From JAVBMU01 sp031552185 (GTDB lineage Bacteria > Actinomycetota > Actinomycetes > Actinomycetales > Cellulomonadaceae): DNA of 64,000 nucleotides. The first letter of the stretch is position 1. Each line of letters begins with the position of its first letter. The position numbers and the translations under genes were made by a program. Location: NCBI GenBank assembly GCA_031552185.1, contig JAVBMU010000025.1:1-64000 (forward strand), in the 5' to 3' direction. Under the pieces are notes generated by a model. It saw only the letters and a program-made list of their open reading frames with translations, was not told the DNA's origin and did no database searches. Shown here in pieces: positions 60,684 to 64,000 of the stretch.

Positions 60684-61211
60684 TCAGGCGGCGGCGCCTT
60701 CCGATTCCTGCTTCTGACGCAGGGCATCGATCGCGCGAGCGGCTTCGGCGGTCTTCGCGGTGAACATGTAGGCCGCCTGGTAGAGCTTGGCCTTCATGGC
60801 GCCCGCCGCCTTGCCGAGCAGAACCTCGCGGGACTCGAGGTCCGCGAGCTTCGTGACCTCGTCGCCGGTCAGGGCGCGCCCGTCGAGGACACCGCCCTTC
60901 ACGACCAGCGCTTGGTTCGCCTTGGCGAAGTCACGCAGGCCCTTGGCCACCGTGACCGGGTCCCCGGTCACGAAGGCGATGGCGGACGGACCGGTCAGAT
61001 CGGCGTCGAGTTCGACGCCGGCCTCCTTGGCCGCGATCCGGGTCAGCGTGTTCTTCACCACGGCGTAGGTTGCGTGCCCGCTCAGCGACCGACGCAGCGT
61101 CTTGAGCTGCGCGACGGTCAGCCCGCGGTACTCGGTCAGCAGGGCCGCGTTCGACTCGCGGAACTTCTCCGCGAGTTCGGCGACCGCGGCTGCCTTGTCC
61201 GGCCTCGCCAT
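60684..61211 (-). CDS. rplJ: 50S ribosomal protein uL10
   Basis: 175 aa from the ATG at 61211 (MARPDKAAAVAELAEKFRES), with GGAAGG upstream. ALLTEYRGLTVAQLKTLRRS and VVKNTLTRIAAKEAG form the rRNA-binding domain; the C-terminal helix binds L12 dimers. The operon rplJ-rplL starts here without rplK-rplA next to it. Confidence 0.98.
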   Translation of the reverse strand: MARPDKAAAVAELAEKFRESNAALLTEYRGLTVAQLKTLRRSLSGHATYAVVKNTLTRIAAKEAGVELDADLTGPSAIAFVTGDPVTVAKGLRDFAKANQALVVKGGVLDGRALTGDEVTKLADLESREVLLGKAAGAMKAKLYQAAYMFTAKTAEAARAIDALRQKQESEGAAA

Positions 61212-61439
61212 GGCAATCCTTCCGGTGATGGTCCACCGGCCCGCCCCGGGTCTTCCAGGGCGGCGACGCCCCGCAACGAGAAGAGCCCCGCGCAGGCGCG
61301 GGGCTCGCGGCGCGGCCTTGCCGCGCATCGAAACGCAACCTGCGCTGGCCTCCGCACACGGCGGGACTTCGACCGGAGGTGTCCACACAGAAAATCTGCG
61401 GGCACACACCGGTGACCGGCGGTCTTGGGTACGGCGACC
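61212..61439 (-). promoter_or_regulatory. L10 leader region with attenuator-like hairpin
   Basis: The 5' untranslated region of rplJ is about 220 nt. It contains a perfect 10-bp hairpin (61283-61306, GAGCCCCGCG stem, CAGG loop) followed on the minus strand by TTCTCGTTG, resembling a terminator. L10 in many bacteria binds a kink-turn in this leader to repress its operon; the kink-turn itself was not verified. Confidence 0.5.
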
Positions 61440-61469
61440 ATGCTACGGGACCGGCACCGGGGCGTCCAA
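61440..61469 (-). promoter_or_regulatory. Promoter of rplJ-rplL
   Basis: On the minus strand TTGGAC (61464-61469) and TAGCAT (61440-61445) are 18 nt apart. The -35 is one arm of the inverted repeat GTCCAA-TTC-TTGGAC (61464-61478), so a regulator could bind there. Confidence 0.65.
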
Positions 61470-61506
61470 TTCTTGGACGGCCCGTCCGGTTTGAAGGGGC
61501 GGCTGT

Positions 61507-61524
61507 AAACGGGACCACCCGTTT
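61507..61524 (-). terminator. Terminator after the CHAT gene
   Basis: AAACGGG-ACCA-CCCGTTT is a perfect 7-bp hairpin ending 6 nt from the CHAT stop; it separates the CHAT gene from the rplJ promoter. Confidence 0.55.
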
Positions 61525-61529
61525 CGCTG

Positions 61530-64000
61530 TCACAGGTTGAGGGGGCCGAAGCAGACCAAGGGTGTCGGCTCGGGGTCATCGGCGACGGCGCGGGCGAGCG
61601 CGTCGCCGGGCGTGGCGCCATCGCGCAGCATTTCGTGGAAGGCTGGCATCACCCGGGCGGCAACGTCATCGCGCAGCGGGGCGACCGAGGCGATGACGGC
61701 GCTCACGCCCAGCCGCAAGAGGACGGCCGTCATTCCGAGCGCCTCTCCCCCGGTCCGGATCGAGGACAGACCCGCCTCACACGCGGAGAGGACGACGACG
61801 GCGCCCCGCAGGTCCAGCCCGTCGAGTTCGTGGGCGAACAGCGGACCGTCGACCAGGCGGAGGGAAGAAAACAGCGCATTGTCCGTGTCGTGCCGACCAT
61901 GGGCAGCGAGATGCACCACACCCGCCGAAGAGAGCGCGTCCTTGGTCGCCTCGCAGGTCGCGTCCGCACCGGTCAGCAGGACCGCCTCGCCCCAGGTGTC
62001 GGCTACCGCACGGGCCTCCTTCTCCGCTACCCGCAGTCCCGGGCCCGCGACGCTGAGGACGCCACCAGGTCGCCGGGCCTCGCCGCGATCTCGAAGGTCC
62101 ACCCACGAGTTCACCCAGGTCCGCCGCCCTCGCCGGGAGGGCAACGACAACCAGGGCACGACCAGCAGGAGATCACGCGCGGCGATGTGCAGATCGCCGC
62201 GAACCCCGAGCGGCGCCAGGAGCAGCTCGTCCAACCGGGCCACACTGCGGCTCAGCGAGGCGTCGGCGACAGCGCGGATCGGGGCCGGGATGAAGTCGTT
62301 GGCGAGCACCTCGAGGTCGGTCCGGGTCCGCCGCACCAGTTCGGCAATCTGCGCCATCGGCGCCAGGTCCACCCGGCACACCCCATCGGCGCTGACGACC
62401 ACGGCGCAAACCCGATCCTCGAGCACGACCATGTTCACCACCGACGGGCCCGGCGGCGGGGCGGCCGTGGCCAGCGCCTTGCGCACCTGCCGGGCGGTAG
62501 CCGGCACGGGCACCGCCAGCCCGCCGCCGGCCTGCCAGGAGCGGTGCCGGACCTCTTCCTGCAGCCGGCGCGCCTCGCGCAGGCGAGCCGAACGCTCCCG
62601 CTCGTCGCCGCCGGAGGTCTCGAGGCCGCGCGCGGCCTCGATCTCCGCGCGCGCCCGACGCAATAGGTCCGCATCGACCGGATCCACCGGCGGACGCACC
62701 CGCCCCATCCCGGCGAACGTCGCGCGCCCGCGCTCGACGGCGTCGAACAACGCTGCGGGGCGGCGGGACCGCTCCGCCGCGGCGACATCGACCAGGCCGA
62801 GCCACACCCCGTGCACCGCGGCGGCCGTCACGGCGTCCACCGAACCGAGCTTGGCCCGGTGTTCGGACAGCAGCCGCTGCCCCGCGGCAACCGCGCGCCG
62901 CAGACCGGCCCGGTCACCGTCCGCCACAGCCAACCGGGCCCGCACTACATGGTGCTGCACACGCACCGTCAACGAGTCATACCGCGCGATCCGCGGCATC
63001 CGGGCCAACGCCTCCCGCGCCGCTTCAAGATCGCCCGCCGCGATCTGCCACTCCGCGGCCAACAACCGCGCCGGCACCACCACACCCCAGCCGCCAACCC
63101 GGCCCACTTCCAGCGCCGCAGTGGCCAGGGCGAGCGCCTCCCCCGCCCTGCGCAGCGCCACCGCACGCGAGACACCCTGCTCACGATCGGCGCCCAACCG
63201 AGCCTGCAAGCGAGCCACCTCCGACCGCAAATGCAACGGCCGATTACCCACCCGCGCGAACAGACGCGCCGCCGACCGCGCGGCCAGAGCCGCCTCGTCG
63301 TAACGACGCAAATCGACGAGGCAACGAGAACGCACCAACTCCGCCTCGGCGACGTTCCGGTTCATCTTCGTCGCGCGGAGGCGCTCCCGGGCATCCAGCA
63401 GAACCGACTCCGCATCGGTCGAGAGGCCGGCCTCGATCAGGACCATTGCCCGCTCCATCAGCAGCACACCGAGTTGGGACTCGGGTGCCTCGGCTGCCGC
63501 CTCGGTCATCGCGGTGATCGCCGCGGGCAATTCGCCGCGCAGATACTCGGCATAGCCGAGATTGTGCCGCGCGCCGACCACCAGGACCGGGCTGACGCCG
63601 GGCCGCCCGCCCGACGCGATGCAGCGCTTGAGATCGTGAATCGCCAACTCGGACTCGCCGAGATCCAGATAGATCGCCCCGCGATTCAGCCAAAGCCGCG
63701 TCTCATCCCGCGCCTCGGCAAACCGGGCGTGGGAAAGGCCGGCGGTGATATCCAGGATCGCGCCGTCGAGATCGCCGACATGCCGCTTGACAAAACCTCG
63801 TTGGCCGAGGATCGGAGCGCGCAACTCTTCGAGGCCGGCACCGCGCGCGATCACATCGGCGCGCGTCAGCAACTCGATCGCTGCTGGGAAGTCGCTGCTG
63901 AGTTCGACGACACAACTGGCCTCCCCCAGCAGAGCCCGGGCCTGGACGTAGGCGCGTTCGGATGGCTTGACGCCCGCATAGGCCGGTCGATCAACCTGCC
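61530..64000 (-). CDS. TPR-CHAT caspase-like protease (5' end outside window)
   Basis: The frame is open to the window edge (about 823 codons visible), so the start is not seen. The visible N-terminal two-thirds are helical repeats of TPR type (for example YVQARALLGEASCVVELSSD, LNRGAIYLDLGESELAIHDL, ARHNLGYAEYLRGELPAAIT). The C-terminal about 350 residues are a CHAT domain: catalytic His in VVHLAAHGRHD (codon 61899-61901) and Cys in VLSACEAGLS (codon 61779-61781), with GGEALGMTAVLLRLGV after it. CHAT proteins are caspase-fold peptidases; partners and substrates are often encoded nearby, so the gene beyond 64000 matters. It lies where rplK-rplA might be expected. Confidence 0.85.
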   Translation of the reverse strand, partial: QVDRPAYAGVKPSERAYVQARALLGEASCVVELSSDFPAAIELLTRADVIARGAGLEELRAPILGQRGFVKRHVGDLDGAILDITAGLSHARFAEARDETRLWLNRGAIYLDLGESELAIHDLKRCIASGGRPGVSPVLVVGARHNLGYAEYLRGELPAAITAMTEAAAEAPESQLGVLLMERAMVLIEAGLSTDAESVLLDARERLRATKMNRNVAEAELVRSRCLVDLRRYDEAALAARSAARLFARVGNRPLHLRSEVARLQARLGADREQGVSRAVALRRAGEALALATAALEVGRVGGWGVVVPARLLAAEWQIAAGDLEAAREALARMPRIARYDSLTVRVQHHVVRARLAVADGDRAGLRRAVAAGQRLLSEHRAKLGSVDAVTAAAVHGVWLGLVDVAAAERSRRPAALFDAVERGRATFAGMGRVRPPVDPVDADLLRRARAEIEAARGLETSGGDERERSARLREARRLQEEVRHRSWQAGGGLAVPVPATARQVRKALATAAPPPGPSVVNMVVLEDRVCAVVVSADGVCRVDLAPMAQIAELVRRTRTDLEVLANDFIPAPIRAVADASLSRSVARLDELLLAPLGVRGDLHIAARDLLLVVPWLSLPSRRGRRTWVNSWVDLRDRGEARRPGGVLSVAGPGLRVAEKEARAVADTWGEAVLLTGADATCEATKDALSSAGVVHLAAHGRHDTDNALFSSLRLVDGPLFAHELDGLDLRGAVVVLSACEAGLSSIRTGGEALGMTAVLLRLGVSAVIASVAPLRDDVAARVMPAFHEMLRDGATPGDALARAVADDPEPTPLVCFGPLNL

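Overview
This window is high-GC actinobacterial chromosome. The evidence is the codon bias, the gene order of the ribosomal super-cluster, TTG/GTG starts on core genes (rpoB TTG; tuf, fusA, rpsC GTG), actinobacterial families (DUF5997, DUF5709, DUF6882, an LmeA-like protein) and several leaderless-type promoters. The alpha operon runs rpmJ-rpsM-rpsK-rpoA-rplQ with no rpsD, a Streptomyces-like arrangement. No transposase, integrase, phage gene or CRISPR array was seen.

Layout. About 1-16.7 kb is accessory: a LysR-type effector domain protein, DUF5997, an rRNA-type methyltransferase, NADAR, a Bax1-I protein, an ABC-2 exporter with a two-component system, an RND pump with a MarR regulator, an MFS transporter, DUF6882, an odd tRNA with anticodon UAA, and glmM. 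About 16.8-39.6 kb holds rplM-rpsI, an ABC-F protein, DUF5709, truA, a ROK kinase, a hydrolase, then (all on the minus strand) the alpha, spc and S10 operons from rplQ back to rpsJ. About 39.9-45.9 kb is a four-gene polysaccharide island between rpsJ and tuf. About 46.3-61.2 kb holds tuf-fusA-rpsG-rpsL, an LmeA-like gene, rpoC-rpoB and rplL-rplJ. The window ends inside a TPR-CHAT protease gene.

The most interesting region is the island. It encodes a spherulin-4 (GH135/Sph3-like) protein, an Agd3-like CBM87-CE18 deacetylase, a GH114 (Ega3-like) endo-alpha-1,4-galactosaminidase lipoprotein and a PelF-type GT4 glycosyltransferase. These are the processing enzymes of the fungal galactosaminogalactan pathway together with the synthase type of the bacterial Pel pathway. 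The inference is a cationic galactosamine-rich exopolysaccharide system: PelF polymerises in the cytosol, Agd3-like deacetylates outside, and GH114 and the spherulin-like protein trim. No PelG-type exporter or UDP-sugar epimerase is in the window.

Regulatory and repeat features worth attention are: a palindromic -10 shared by two divergent leaderless genes (858-867); an 82-bp element found twice, each time supplying the stop codon of a gene in a convergent pair (8729-8810, 22381-22462); a 15-bp repeat coding on both strands where marR and an MFS gene overlap; a recurring habit of 15-21-bp tandem duplications at gene 3' ends; a perfect 18-bp inverted repeat upstream of truA and the ROK kinase; and strong hairpin terminators after rpsI, rplQ, rplO, tuf, rpoC and rplL.
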